A program made the translations under genes and the position numbers. The notes beneath the pieces were generated by a model. It searched no databases, was not told the DNA's origin, and saw only the letters and a list, made by a program, of their open reading frames with translations. Positions 8,689 to 17,380 of a stretch of 64,000 nt of DNA are shown here, one piece after another (position 1 is the stretch's first letter; every line of letters begins with the position of its first letter). Location of the stretch: NCBI GenBank assembly GCA_035293985.1, contig DATGLS010000015.1, positions 200,078-264,077 on the forward strand, in the 5' to 3' direction. Source of the stretch: JAVDCA01 sp035293985. Its GTDB lineage: Bacteria > Pseudomonadota > Alphaproteobacteria > Rhizobiales > Xanthobacteraceae.

Positions 8689-9729
8689 TCACAATCCGTA
8701 GCGCGCCGCCATCTCGGGATCTTTGGCGGCGACGAGGCGGGCGAGATCGACCACGACCTTGGCCTGCTTCCAGGTGGCATCGTCCTGCATCTTGCCGTCG
8801 ATCATGACGGCGCCGCTGCCGTCCGGCATCGCGTCGAGGATCTTGCGGGCGAAGGCCACCTCGGTGGGATCCGGGGAGAACACCCGTTTGGCGATCGCGA
8901 TCTGTGAGGGATGCAGCGACCAAGCACCGGCGCAGCCCATCAGGAAGGCGTTGCGGAACTGGGCCTCGCAGGCCGCCGCATCGGAAAAATCCCCGAACGG
9001 ACCGTAGAACGGCTTGATGCCGGCGGCCGCGCAGGCGTCGACCATTTTTGCGATCGTGTAGTGCCACAGATCCTGCTGGAAGCGCGCGCGCGGCGCATCT
9101 CCGGCGGGGTCCGTCAGCACGACGTAGTCCGGGTGGCCGCCGCCGACCCGCGTCGTCTTCATCGCGCGCGAGGCGGCGAGGTCGGCGGGGCCGAGGCTGA
9201 TGCCGTGCATGCGCGGCGAGGCGGTCGCGATCGCCGCCACATTGTCGACGCCCTCGGCCGTCTCGAGAATGGCGTGGATCAGGATCGGCTTATCGACCTC
9301 GTGCCGCGCCTCGAGCTGCGCGAGCAGCTGGTCGAGATAGTGGACGTCCCAGGGGCCCTCGACTTTGGGCAGCATGATCACGTCGAGCTTGTTGCCGATC
9401 GCAGCCACGATCTCGAACACGTCGTCGAGCGCCCAGGGCGAGTTGAGCGCGTTGATGCGCGTCCACAATCCGGTCGAGCCATAGTCGTGTGCCTGGCCCA
9501 TCGCGATGAAACCGGCGCGCGCCGCTAGCTTGGCGTCGACCGGCACCGCGTCCTCGAGATTGCCCAGCACCACGTCGACCTGGGCGATGAGCTCGCCCAC
9601 CTTGGCGCGGACCTTGTCGTTATGCGGCGGCACGAAATGGATCATGCGCTCGAGCCGCACCGGCAGCTCGCGCAGCGGCGCCGGCGCGCCGATCGCCAGC
9701 GGCTTGAAGAAGTTGCGCGGAGGTTTCAT
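8689..9729 (-). CDS. HpcH/HpaI-family CoA-ester lyase (malyl-CoA or citramalyl-CoA lyase-like)
   Basis: 346 residues of the CitE-like TIM-barrel lyase family, which cleave or form C-C bonds in CoA thioesters with a divalent metal. Motifs: VVLGNLEDAVPVDAKLAAR (metal-site Glu/Asp), LWTRINAL, DVIMLPKVEG, ILETAEGVDNVAAI and MHGISLGPADLAASRAM. The closest family recalled is L-malyl/beta-methylmalyl-CoA lyase (Mcl), which shares the GPFGDFSD and lHPsQialA segments found here. It is divergent from a family III CoA transferase, and the two could form a CoA-activation and cleavage pair. Mcl versus citramalyl-CoA specificity cannot be decided from sequence. Confidence 0.82.
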   Translation of the reverse strand: MKPPRNFFKPLAIGAPAPLRELPVRLERMIHFVPPHNDKVRAKVGELIAQVDVVLGNLEDAVPVDAKLAARAGFIAMGQAHDYGSTGLWTRINALNSPWALDDVFEIVAAIGNKLDVIMLPKVEGPWDVHYLDQLLAQLEARHEVDKPILIHAILETAEGVDNVAAIATASPRMHGISLGPADLAASRAMKTTRVGGGHPDYVVLTDPAGDAPRARFQQDLWHYTIAKMVDACAAAGIKPFYGPFGDFSDAAACEAQFRNAFLMGCAGAWSLHPSQIAIAKRVFSPDPTEVAFARKILDAMPDGSGAVMIDGKMQDDATWKQAKVVVDLARLVAAKDPEMAARYGL

Positions 9730-9927
9730 GCAGCATGCCTTTCGCGGTCATCAGCCCATGGTGGTGGAACGCTTTTGAGCCGCCAAGCCCAATTTGCAGG
9801 CACCCCCCTTGCGGTCGCATTTATTCGATCGACTCGCCAGCGACTAATCCATTGACTCTTGCGCGCTGCGCCGGTCTCGTTCGCTGGTTGGAAAGACAAC
9901 AAGATTCGAAATGCCCAGGGAGTTGTC

Positions 9928-11031
9928 ATGCCGCAGCCATTGTCCGGCGTGCTGGTGCTCGACTTTACCACCTTGCTGCCTGGGCCGCTGGCGACGTTGA
10001 TACTGGCAGAGGCGGGCGCCGAGGTGATCAAGATCGAGCGCCCCGGCGGCGAGGACATGCGCCGCCGCCCGCCCCCGATGGGCGACACCAGCGCCGCCTT
10101 CGTGCTGCTAAATCGCGGCAAGCATGGCTTGGTGGTCGATCTCAAGAGCGCGGAAGGCCACGAAACGCTGACGCCGCTGCTGCGCTGTGCCGACGTCGTG
10201 GTCGAGCAGTTCCGGCCCGGCGTGATGGACCGCCTCGGCCTCGGCTACGAAGCCGTGCGGCAGCTCAACCCGGGCATCATCTATTGCTCGATCAGCGGCT
10301 ATGGCCAGAGCGGACCGCGCGCCGGCGAGGCCGGGCACGATCTCAACTACATCAGCGCGACCGGCCTGCTCGCGCTCAATCCGGGCGCACCCGAGCATCC
10401 GACCGTGCCGCCGGCGCTGGTCGCCGACATCGGCGGCGGCACATTCCCGGCCGTGATGAACATTCTGCTGGCGCTGCGCCAGCGCGAGCAAACCGGCGAA
10501 GGCTGCCACCTCGATATCGCCATGGCGGATGCGATGTTCACTTTCGCCTGGCAGGCGCTCGCGATCGGGCAGGCGACCGGCCGCTATCCGGGACCGCGCG
10601 AAGCCTGGACGGCAGGCGGCTCGCCACGCTACGCGCTCTATCCGACGCGCGACGGCGCGCTCGTCGCTTGCGCGGCGCTGGAGCAGAAATTCTGGCTCGA
10701 CTTCTGCGCCGCGATCGGGCTTGCGCCGGCGCTGATCGACGAGGGCGTCGATCCGCCCGCGACCCGTGCCGGGATTGCGGCGATCATCGCGGGCCGGACC
10801 GCGTCCGAGTGGCGGCCGATCCTCGCCAAGGCCGATTGCTGCGCCACCATCGTCGCGTCGCTCGAAGAGGCCATGCGCGATCCGCACTTCGTCGAACGCG
10901 GCCTCTTTACCCATGAGGCCGCCAGCAGCGAGGGCCGGGTCATCGCGGCGCTGCCGCTGCCGATCGCACCCGCATTCCGCGACGGTACGGTCCGCAAGGC
11001 GAGCCCCGCGCTCGGGGAAGATCCATCTTGA
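9928..11031 (+). CDS. Family III CoA-transferase (CaiB/BaiF type)
   Basis: 367 residues. Class III CoA transferases move CoA between carboxylic acids through an aspartyl-CoA intermediate. Visible motifs: VLVLDFTTLLPGPLATLILA, EVIKIERPGGED, LNRGKHGLVVDLK, and SISGYGQSGPRAGEAGHDLN containing the likely catalytic Asp of GHD. The ATG at 9928 is preceded by CAGGGAG; the frame is open upstream to 9859 without a good start signal. It is divergent from the CoA-lyase gene with a 198-base shared promoter region in which no clear operator was found. The acyl substrate is unknown. Confidence 0.87.
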   Translation: MPQPLSGVLVLDFTTLLPGPLATLILAEAGAEVIKIERPGGEDMRRRPPPMGDTSAAFVLLNRGKHGLVVDLKSAEGHETLTPLLRCADVVVEQFRPGVMDRLGLGYEAVRQLNPGIIYCSISGYGQSGPRAGEAGHDLNYISATGLLALNPGAPEHPTVPPALVADIGGGTFPAVMNILLALRQREQTGEGCHLDIAMADAMFTFAWQALAIGQATGRYPGPREAWTAGGSPRYALYPTRDGALVACAALEQKFWLDFCAAIGLAPALIDEGVDPPATRAGIAAIIAGRTASEWRPILAKADCCATIVASLEEAMRDPHFVERGLFTHEAASSEGRVIAALPLPIAPAFRDGTVRKASPALGEDPS

Positions 11032-11070
11032 GGGGTTGGTTTAAGGGGAAATTCAGCATGCGCGGCTAAG

Positions 11071-12150
11071 GTGTCCGTCCCGCAGGGGAGTCCGCAGAAG
11101 CCGGAGACGCGCGTGAGCCTGTTCGATCCGTCGTACGTCGTGCAGATGCTGGGCGCCATCCTGTCGCTCCTCGCTGGCAAGCTCATGCAACTCGTCCTCT
11201 CGCCAGGCACCTTCTCGGTCGCCTCGTTGCTGTGCGCGCTCTCCATCGCGACGATCTTCGTCGCGAGCAAGCGGCGGGGACGGCCGGTGCGGCCGCGCGT
11301 GCTGCTGCGTGCGCTGTTTCCCCGCCGCCTGCGCCGCAGCCGCTCGACGCGCGCCGACATCGCATTCTTCTTCTTCAGCTTCTTCCTGGTCGGCGCGCTG
11401 TTCGGCTGGGCGGTGCTCTCGCTGCAGGTGATCGACAACGCCACCAACCAGCTTCTCGTCGCGACCTTCGGCACCCAACCGGCGCGGCTGTCCGGCTGGG
11501 CGGGGGCGGGGCTGATGACCGTCGTCCTCTTCGTCGCCTACGAGCTCGGCTACTGGATCGATCACTATCTCAGCCACAACGTTCCGTTCTTGTGGGAATT
11601 TCACAAGGTCCATCACACCGCCGAGGTGCTCTCGCCGCTCACCAATTTCCGCGTCCATCCGGTCGACACCATCGTGTTCAACAATATCCTCGCGGTCGTC
11701 ATGGGCGTCGCGGCCGGGCTTGCACACTATGGTCTGGGGCACGGCACGGCGCCGCTCACGATCGCGAACAGCAACGTCTTCGTGGTCGTCTTCTTCTTTC
11801 TGATCGGCCACCTGCAGCACACCCATTTCTGGATCGCCTTCACGGGCGTCTGGGGGCGCATCATCCTGAGCCCGGCGCATCACCAGATTCACCACTCGAC
11901 CGATCCCCGGCACTTCAACAAGAACCTGGGCAGTTTCCTCGCAGTGTGGGACTGGATGTTCGGCACGCTCTATATGCCGAGCAAGCGGCGGCAGCAGATC
12001 AACTTCGGCGTCGAGCCGAAGGGCGCGGAGGCGCATACGGTGACGGGCGGATTGGTATCGCCGATCTTGCGCGCGGCGGAGCACCTTACACGCAAGCCCC
12101 AGCCCGTCGCGGTCCGCAACAGCACGCTCGCACCAGCGCCTGAGCTATAA
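11071..12150 (+). CDS. Sterol desaturase / fatty-acid hydroxylase family membrane protein
   Basis: 359 residues, integral membrane di-iron oxygenase family. The histidine boxes are present: HYLSH (HxxxH), HKVHH (HxxHH) and HQIHH (HxxHH), plus HLQHTH between them. Hydrophobic segments include ADIAFFFFSFFLVGALFGW and LMTVVLFVAYELGYWI. The start is GTG 11071; GTG 11113 is a possible alternative. The stop overlaps the convergent UbiH-type gene by six bases. Bacterial members hydroxylate lipids such as fatty acids, carotenoids or hopanoid precursors; the substrate here is not readable. Confidence 0.85.
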   Translation: MSVPQGSPQKPETRVSLFDPSYVVQMLGAILSLLAGKLMQLVLSPGTFSVASLLCALSIATIFVASKRRGRPVRPRVLLRALFPRRLRRSRSTRADIAFFFFSFFLVGALFGWAVLSLQVIDNATNQLLVATFGTQPARLSGWAGAGLMTVVLFVAYELGYWIDHYLSHNVPFLWEFHKVHHTAEVLSPLTNFRVHPVDTIVFNNILAVVMGVAAGLAHYGLGHGTAPLTIANSNVFVVVFFFLIGHLQHTHFWIAFTGVWGRIILSPAHHQIHHSTDPRHFNKNLGSFLAVWDWMFGTLYMPSKRRQQINFGVEPKGAEAHTVTGGLVSPILRAAEHLTRKPQPVAVRNSTLAPAPEL

Positions 12151-13359
12151 AGCCTCGCCGCGCATCAGTCGCGGCTCGGCCAGGCGCGGCGCGATGCCTT
12201 CGCGCATCATCGCCCGGCGCAGCGGCCCGATCCGGTCGAGCACGTAGAGCCCGAGCCCGCGCGCGCTTTGCGCCGGGAGGAAGTCGGTCAGCAGGGTGCG
12301 ATTGAGCAGGTCGACCGCGGCGGCACGGCTCCTCACGTCGGCGCGCCGTCGTCGGTCGTAGTCGTCGGTGAGCCGGGCGCCGCCCACGTCGGCGCCGTCG
12401 CGCCGCGCCGCGACCACGAGCTCGCCGACGATCGCGGCGTCGCGCAGGCCGAGATTGAGGCCCTGCGCACCAATCGGCGGAATGACGTGCCCGGCCTCGC
12501 CGACGAGCGCAACACGGCGCGCCGCGAAATGGCGCGCCGTCTCGACGCCGAGGCGGAAGATGCCATGGTGAGGCTCGGCCGCGACCTTGCCGAGGATCGA
12601 GTGGGCGCGCCGCTCGAGCTCGATATTGAGGCCTGCGGGATCGAGCCGCTCGATGCGCTCGGCGTCCTCGGGCGCGACGACACAGACGAGGCTCGAGCGC
12701 TCGCCCCGCAACGGCACCAGCGTGAATGGACCCTGCGCGGTATGGAATTCGGTGGAGATATCGCGGTGCGGACGCGCATGGCCGAGGCTGAACGTCAGCG
12801 CGGTCTGCGGGTAGCTGCGGCTCTCGGTCGCGATCCCGGCCGCCGCCCGACAGACGGAGCGGCGGCCATCGGCTGCGACGACGAGCTTCGCGTTGAGCGT
12901 GCCGCCACCCGCAAGCGTCACCGTCACATCATCGTCCGCGATGGCAACGGCGCGCGCCTCGTCGTCGATGCGCAGCAGTTGCGCGATCCCGTCGGCGCGC
13001 GCCTGCAGCGCCGCGACCAGATGGCGGTTCTCGATGTTCCAGCCGAAGGCTTCGAGACCGATTTCCGCGGCCTCGAAGCGCACCTCAGGGGCGCGCCACA
13101 GCCGGTCGGTGTCGTCGACGATCCGCATGGTGCGCAGCGGCGCGGCCTCGCCGGCGCAGGCCGTCCAAACGTTGAGCGCCTGCAATGCGCTGACCGAGCC
13201 AGCGAGCAACGCCGTTGTGCGGTTGTCGCCGCGCGCGGGACGGGCGACCAGCGCGGTCGGCACACCGGCGCTGGCGAGCGCGACCGCGGCCGTGAGGCCA
13301 GCGGGCCCGCCGCCGACCACCGCCACCTCCGCCTCGTATCGGCCGTCTGCAGCGCCCAC
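12145..13359 (-). CDS. UbiH/UbiF/COQ6-family FAD-dependent hydroxylase
   Basis: 404 residues of the class A flavin monooxygenases that hydroxylate the ubiquinone ring. It has the N-terminal dinucleotide fold (VAVVGGGPAGLTAAVAL), the middle motif KLVVAADGRRSVCR (DG motif), and the C-terminal FAD motif VALVGEAGHVIPPIGAQGLNLGLRDAA. The normal G-D-A-A-H is replaced by G-E-A-G-H, a mild variation. Assignment to ubiquinone synthesis rests on family similarity, because other Ubi genes are not in the window. The start is ATG-like at 13359, right before the first strand. Confidence 0.85.
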   Translation of the reverse strand: MGAADGRYEAEVAVVGGGPAGLTAAVALASAGVPTALVARPARGDNRTTALLAGSVSALQALNVWTACAGEAAPLRTMRIVDDTDRLWRAPEVRFEAAEIGLEAFGWNIENRHLVAALQARADGIAQLLRIDDEARAVAIADDDVTVTLAGGGTLNAKLVVAADGRRSVCRAAAGIATESRSYPQTALTFSLGHARPHRDISTEFHTAQGPFTLVPLRGERSSLVCVVAPEDAERIERLDPAGLNIELERRAHSILGKVAAEPHHGIFRLGVETARHFAARRVALVGEAGHVIPPIGAQGLNLGLRDAAIVGELVVAARRDGADVGGARLTDDYDRRRRADVRSRAAAVDLLNRTLLTDFLPAQSARGLGLYVLDRIGPLRRAMMREGIAPRLAEPRLMRGEAL

Positions 13360-13433
13360 GGTTTCCGTCGTGGTTTCGGTTGGGATATGAAGGTGTTATC
13401 CGAGATGACCGAAGAGGCGTCAACAGCACTGGA

Positions 13434-14366
13434 ATGAGCGGTACGACCGATGAAACGAGATTGACCCGGCTGCCGCCCGCGGCGGCGCGGCTCGGTCATG
13501 TCTTGGCTCGGCCGATGCCGATCGCGGTCACCTGCCTGGCGCTGCTCGCGGGGCTCGGCTGGCTCTATCTCGCCACCATGGTGGCCGAATGGGCCGGGCG
13601 CGGCCATGCGGCGGCGCTCGGGCCCGGCATGGGCCTGTTTGATCTGCTGACCCGCGGTGCCGGCCACGACCTCACCGGCGGCGCGCTTGTCGAGGTGCTG
13701 TGTCGGCCGAGCTTCGGCGCGTCCGGCGAGAGCGCCGGCCAAGCCGTGCTCGTGTTTGTCATGTGGGCCGCGATGACGCTCGCCATGATGCTTCCGACCG
13801 CGGCCGGCATGATCGTCACCTATGCGCAGATCGCCGATACGGCGGCCCGCAAGGGCGAGCCGGCTGTCTCGCCGCTGATCCTGACCCTCGGCTACATCGT
13901 GGTCTGGCTCGGCTTTGCGCTCGCCGCAACCGCACTGCAGGCCGCGCTCGCGCGCATCGCGCTGATCGATCCCGCCATGGCGTCCGCGAGCCCGCTTTTC
14001 TCCGGCGCGATCTTCCTCGGCGCCGGCGCCTATCACTTCACCGAGCTCAAGCATGCCTGCCTGACGCGCTGCCAGCGCCCGTTTCCGTTCTTCTTCGCGA
14101 ACTGGTCGGATCGCCGTGCCGCCATCTTTCGCCTCGGCCTGCGCCAGGGTCTCTACTGCCTCGGCTGCTGCTGGGCCACCATGCTGGCGATGTTCGCGGT
14201 GGGGCTGATGAACGTCGTGTGGATGGCGGCGCTCGGCCTGCTGATGACGGCGGAGAAGCTGACGCTCACGACCCGCTTCAGCCGGGTGATCGGGGTCGCG
14301 TTTACGATGATCGGCATCGCCTTCATCGCACTGTCCGTTTGGAACCACTGGCCGCAAGCGTCTTGA
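13434..14366 (+). CDS. DUF2182 polytopic membrane protein, predicted metal-binding
   Basis: 310 residues from ATG 13434. Roughly six hydrophobic segments, among them MPIAVTCLALLAGLGWLYLA, VFVMWAAMTLAMMLPTAAGM and LILTLGYIVVWLGFALAATA. Candidate metal-ligand motifs are WAAMTLAMMLP, YHFTELKHACLTRCQRP with Cys and His, and GLYCLGCCW. DUF2182 has no established function. It lies directly upstream of a DUF1326 gene; those two families are frequently adjacent (recalled), which supports a joint role. The frame extends to 13380 upstream, but MSGTTDE is the better start. Confidence 0.85.
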   Translation: MSGTTDETRLTRLPPAAARLGHVLARPMPIAVTCLALLAGLGWLYLATMVAEWAGRGHAAALGPGMGLFDLLTRGAGHDLTGGALVEVLCRPSFGASGESAGQAVLVFVMWAAMTLAMMLPTAAGMIVTYAQIADTAARKGEPAVSPLILTLGYIVVWLGFALAATALQAALARIALIDPAMASASPLFSGAIFLGAGAYHFTELKHACLTRCQRPFPFFFANWSDRRAAIFRLGLRQGLYCLGCCWATMLAMFAVGLMNVVWMAALGLLMTAEKLTLTTRFSRVIGVAFTMIGIAFIALSVWNHWPQAS

Positions 14367-14415
14367 GCTGGAGCCTGCTATAATGGCGCCGCGGCGCAGG
14401 CAAGGGAGCTGATGG

Positions 14416-15024
14416 GTGTCGGGAGCGTGGAGTCTGCGGGGCGAGCTCGTCCTGTCATGCAGTTGCACTGTTTTCTGCCCTTGCACGTTGTCGCTCGGTC
14501 TCGCGCCGCCGACCGAGGGCTATTGCCAGACCTGGGCCGGTATCCGCATCGACGAAGGGCGCTTCGACGAGACCGACCTTGCGGGCGTCAAGGTCGGGCT
14601 CATCATCGAAATCCCCGGCCTGATGTCGCGCGGCAACTGGACCGCCGGCATGTATGTCGACGACAAGGCCTCGATCCACGCCGTCAAGGCGCTCACCCGT
14701 ATCTTCACAGGCCGCGCCGGCGGCTCGACCCATCTGCTGTCGATCCTGGTCAGCCATTTTCTCGGCGTGCAGCAGGCGCCGATCGTCTACCGTACCGAGG
14801 GCGAGACGCGGGTCTTCTCGGTCGAGAAGATCATCGACGGCGCCGTCACGCCGATCACCGGCAAAAAGAAGGACGAGCCGGTCGTGGTGCGCAACTCGGA
14901 ATACTGGATCGCGCCCGACATCACGATCGCCCGCGCGGACAAGTCGCGCGTGCGCGCGTTCGGCCGCAACTGGAATTTTGCCGGCCGCTCCGCCGAGATT
15001 TGCCGCCTCGATTGGGGCAGCTGA
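14416..15024 (+). CDS. DUF1326 domain protein
   Basis: 202 residues starting with GTG 14416. The N-terminus has a striking Cys cluster, SCSCTVFCPCTLSLG (Cys at residues 15, 17, 21 and 23), with a further Cys at GYCQTW, typical of DUF1326. The middle carries LMSRGNWTAGMYVDD and HLLSILVSHFLGVQQAP. No signal peptide or membrane segment is evident. The function is undescribed; the cysteines suggest metal binding, which fits the neighbouring DUF2182 membrane protein. The stop overlaps the pcs start (TGATG), so translation is coupled. Confidence 0.85.
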   Translation: MSGAWSLRGELVLSCSCTVFCPCTLSLGLAPPTEGYCQTWAGIRIDEGRFDETDLAGVKVGLIIEIPGLMSRGNWTAGMYVDDKASIHAVKALTRIFTGRAGGSTHLLSILVSHFLGVQQAPIVYRTEGETRVFSVEKIIDGAVTPITGKKKDEPVVVRNSEYWIAPDITIARADKSRVRAFGRNWNFAGRSAEICRLDWGS

Positions 15025-15722
15025 TGCCGCGCGTCCACGCGGCGTTCCTGATCCACGTTCTCACCGCCTCCGGCGCCGCGCTGGCGCTGCTCGCCATGAG
15101 GGCTGCGGTCGCGCACCACTGGCCGGCGATGTTCGCCTGGCTCGGCGTCGCCCTCGTCGTCGACGCGGTCGACGGGCCGCTCGCCCGCCGCTTCCGGGTC
15201 GCCGATAAACTGCCGCGCTGGTCGGGCGAGACGCTCGATCTCGTCGTCGATTTCGTCACCTACGTGTTCGTGCCCGCCTATGCGATCGCGGCGAGCGGCC
15301 TGCTCACGCCGCCGTTCGACGTCGTCGCCGGCCTAGTCATCACGATCACGGGCGGGCTCTATTTCGCCGACCGCGAGATGAAGATGCCGGGCAACTATTT
15401 CCGCGGCTTTCCGGCGCTGTGGAATTGCATCGCGTTCTACCTGCTGCTGATGCGCCCTGCGCCGTGGCTTGCCGCAGCCGCCGTCGCGGCGCTCGCCGTT
15501 TTGACCTTCGTGCCGTTCCGGTTCGTGCACCCCATGCGGGTGGTGCGTCTGCGCGTGCTCACCCTGCTCTTGCTGGCGGCCGCCTGCGTGCTCGCCGCAT
15601 TTGCACTGACCCGAGACCTGCACCCGGGCCTGTGGGTCACGGCCTCGCTATGCGCAATCGCTTGCTACATGTTTCTCATCGGCACGTTTAGCGCCACTGT
15701 GAAGTCATCTGTGCGCGGATGA
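15024..15722 (+). CDS. pcs: Phosphatidylcholine synthase
   Basis: 232 residues. Pcs condenses CDP-diacylglycerol with choline in the inner membrane, a pathway common in plant- or animal-associated alphaproteobacteria. The CDP-alcohol phosphotransferase signature is present as VDGPLARRF followed by GETLDLVVDFVTY (DGxxAR...G...D...D). About eight hydrophobic segments run through the protein, and the mid-protein GLYFADREMKMPGNYFRGFP is characteristic of Pcs. It starts inside the DUF1326 stop codon and overlaps the terC start, so the three genes are coupled. Confidence 0.93.
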   Translation: MPRVHAAFLIHVLTASGAALALLAMRAAVAHHWPAMFAWLGVALVVDAVDGPLARRFRVADKLPRWSGETLDLVVDFVTYVFVPAYAIAASGLLTPPFDVVAGLVITITGGLYFADREMKMPGNYFRGFPALWNCIAFYLLLMRPAPWLAAAAVAALAVLTFVPFRFVHPMRVVRLRVLTLLLLAAACVLAAFALTRDLHPGLWVTASLCAIACYMFLIGTFSATVKSSVRG

Positions 15723-16456
15723 TGGCGCTGTTGACCGATCCGCAGGCCTGGGCTGCGCTCGTCACGCTGAGCGCGCTCGAGGTCGTGCTCGGGATCGACA
15801 ATGTCGTGTTCATCTCCATCCTGGTGACTCGGCTCGATCCGGCGCGGCGACGACAGGCGCGGCAAGTCGGGCTCCTGCTCGCGCTCATCTTGCGCATCGC
15901 CCTTCTGTTCGGCCTGACCAGGCTTGCCGCGCTCTCGACGCCGGTCGTCACCGTGCTGGGACAATCGATCTCATGGCACGACGTGGTGCTGATCGGCGGG
16001 GGCCTCTTTCTCATCGGCAAGGCCACGCTCGAGATGCATGGCGAGGTCGAGGGCCAGGATGAAGAACCGTCCTCGACTGGCGCGGCGGGCGCCGCGTTCT
16101 GGCTGACGATCGGCCAATTGATCCTCATCGACCTCGTGTTCTCGATCGACTCGATCGTCACCGCAATCGGGATGGCGCAGGACATCCGCATTATGATCCT
16201 GGCGGTGTTGATTGCGATCGCCATCATGTATGTGGCGTCGGGATCGGTCTCGGCCTTCATCGTGGCGCACCCGACCACCAAGGTGCTGGCGCTCGCATTC
16301 CTGGTTCTGATCGGCGTCGCGCTGGTCGCCGACGGTTTCGACTTCCATGTGCCGCGCGGTTATATTTATTTCGCGATGGCTTTTGCCGGCGCCGTCGAGG
16401 CGATCAATGTCCTGGCGCAGCGCCGTCGGGCGGCCAAGCGCAACCGCAACTCCTGA
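15719..16456 (+). CDS. TerC family integral membrane protein
   Basis: 245 residues with about seven membrane segments. TerC family hallmarks are the two Asp-containing helices LEVVLGIDNVVFISILVT and LIDLVFSIDSIVTAIGMAQ, separated by an acidic cytoplasmic loop (HGEVEGQDEEPSS). TerC proteins are linked to tellurite resistance and to manganese or calcium export and metalation of secreted proteins. It overlaps pcs by four bases (ATGA), suggesting one operon; the next gene follows after nine bases. Confidence 0.9.
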   Translation: MMALLTDPQAWAALVTLSALEVVLGIDNVVFISILVTRLDPARRRQARQVGLLLALILRIALLFGLTRLAALSTPVVTVLGQSISWHDVVLIGGGLFLIGKATLEMHGEVEGQDEEPSSTGAAGAAFWLTIGQLILIDLVFSIDSIVTAIGMAQDIRIMILAVLIAIAIMYVASGSVSAFIVAHPTTKVLALAFLVLIGVALVADGFDFHVPRGYIYFAMAFAGAVEAINVLAQRRRAAKRNRNS

Positions 16457-16465
16457 AAGGCTCTC

Positions 16466-17209
16466 ATGGCGGCCTCATCTCCCATCCTGCTGGTCACCGG
16501 CGCGAGCCGCGGCATCGGCGCCGCGATTGCGCGGCTCGGCGCCAGGCGCGGATTCGACGTCGCCGTGAACTATCTCAAGGACCGCAAGTCGGCAGATGCG
16601 GTGGTCGCCGACGTCAACGCCGCGGGGCGGCGCGGGGTCGCGGTCCAGGCCGACATGGCGCGGGAGGACGAGATCATCCGCATGTTCGACACCGTCGATC
16701 GCGAGCTCGGGCGGCTTACCCATCTGGTCTACAACACCGGCATCATCGGCCCGGCCTCCCGCGTCGAGGCGCTGCCGACCAAGGAGGCGAAGGAGATCCT
16801 CGACGTCAACGTGCTCGGCGCCTTCATCGCGGCGCGCGCCGCGATCCCGCGCCTTTCGACCAAGCATCGCGGCGCAGGCGGCAGCATGGTCTTCCTCTCC
16901 TCCGCCATGGCGACGCTCGGCGGTGCCGGCGACTACGTGATGTATTCGGTGTCGAAGGCCGCCATCGACACGCTCACGCTCGGGCTCGCGCGCGAGCTCG
17001 CTGCCGAGGGCATCCGCGTCAACGCGGTCGCGCCCGGGCCGATCGCGACCGACATCCATCCGCCCGGCCGGCTCGACCGCCTCGCCGCCGCCGTGCCGCT
17101 CGGACGCGTCGGCACCGCCGAGGAGGTAGCTGAAGCCGTCATATTCATGCTTTCGGACGCCTCGACGTTCACGTCGGGGGTGGTTCTCCGCGTCGCAGGT
17201 GGACGTTAA
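16466..17209 (+). CDS. SDR family oxidoreductase
   Basis: 247 residues, classical short-chain dehydrogenase. The cofactor motif TGASRGIGAAIARLG is at residues 10-24, and the catalytic Tyr and Lys are in YVMYSVSKAAID. The proline-glycine motif RVNAVAPGPIATDIHPPG and the C-terminal FTSGVVLRVAGGR complete the fold. An Asn or Arg after strand 2 (NYLKDRKS) suggests NADPH preference, an inference. It is at the end of the DUF2182-terC run; substrate unknown. Confidence 0.9.
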   Translation: MAASSPILLVTGASRGIGAAIARLGARRGFDVAVNYLKDRKSADAVVADVNAAGRRGVAVQADMAREDEIIRMFDTVDRELGRLTHLVYNTGIIGPASRVEALPTKEAKEILDVNVLGAFIAARAAIPRLSTKHRGAGGSMVFLSSAMATLGGAGDYVMYSVSKAAIDTLTLGLARELAAEGIRVNAVAPGPIATDIHPPGRLDRLAAAVPLGRVGTAEEVAEAVIFMLSDASTFTSGVVLRVAGGR

Positions 17210-17380
17210 GAATGGCGCATGTCCTTATCGGCGAACCGGATTCCACTTCGCCGGGACATGCGCAGACCAACGCCCTTGCGTCAACACGATCTAACCCTAT
17301 GATCCGGCCGCCGGCAGCCCCGCCGCGCAACGAATTCAGCCGAATTCACCCGATTTCGAGCCCAGCCTGAGGAGATTGCC

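Noticed and set aside
14412..15722. A single long ORF through DUF1326 and pcs
   Set aside because: Its first part is out of frame with DUF1326; only the part from 15024 matches Pcs, so it is two genes.
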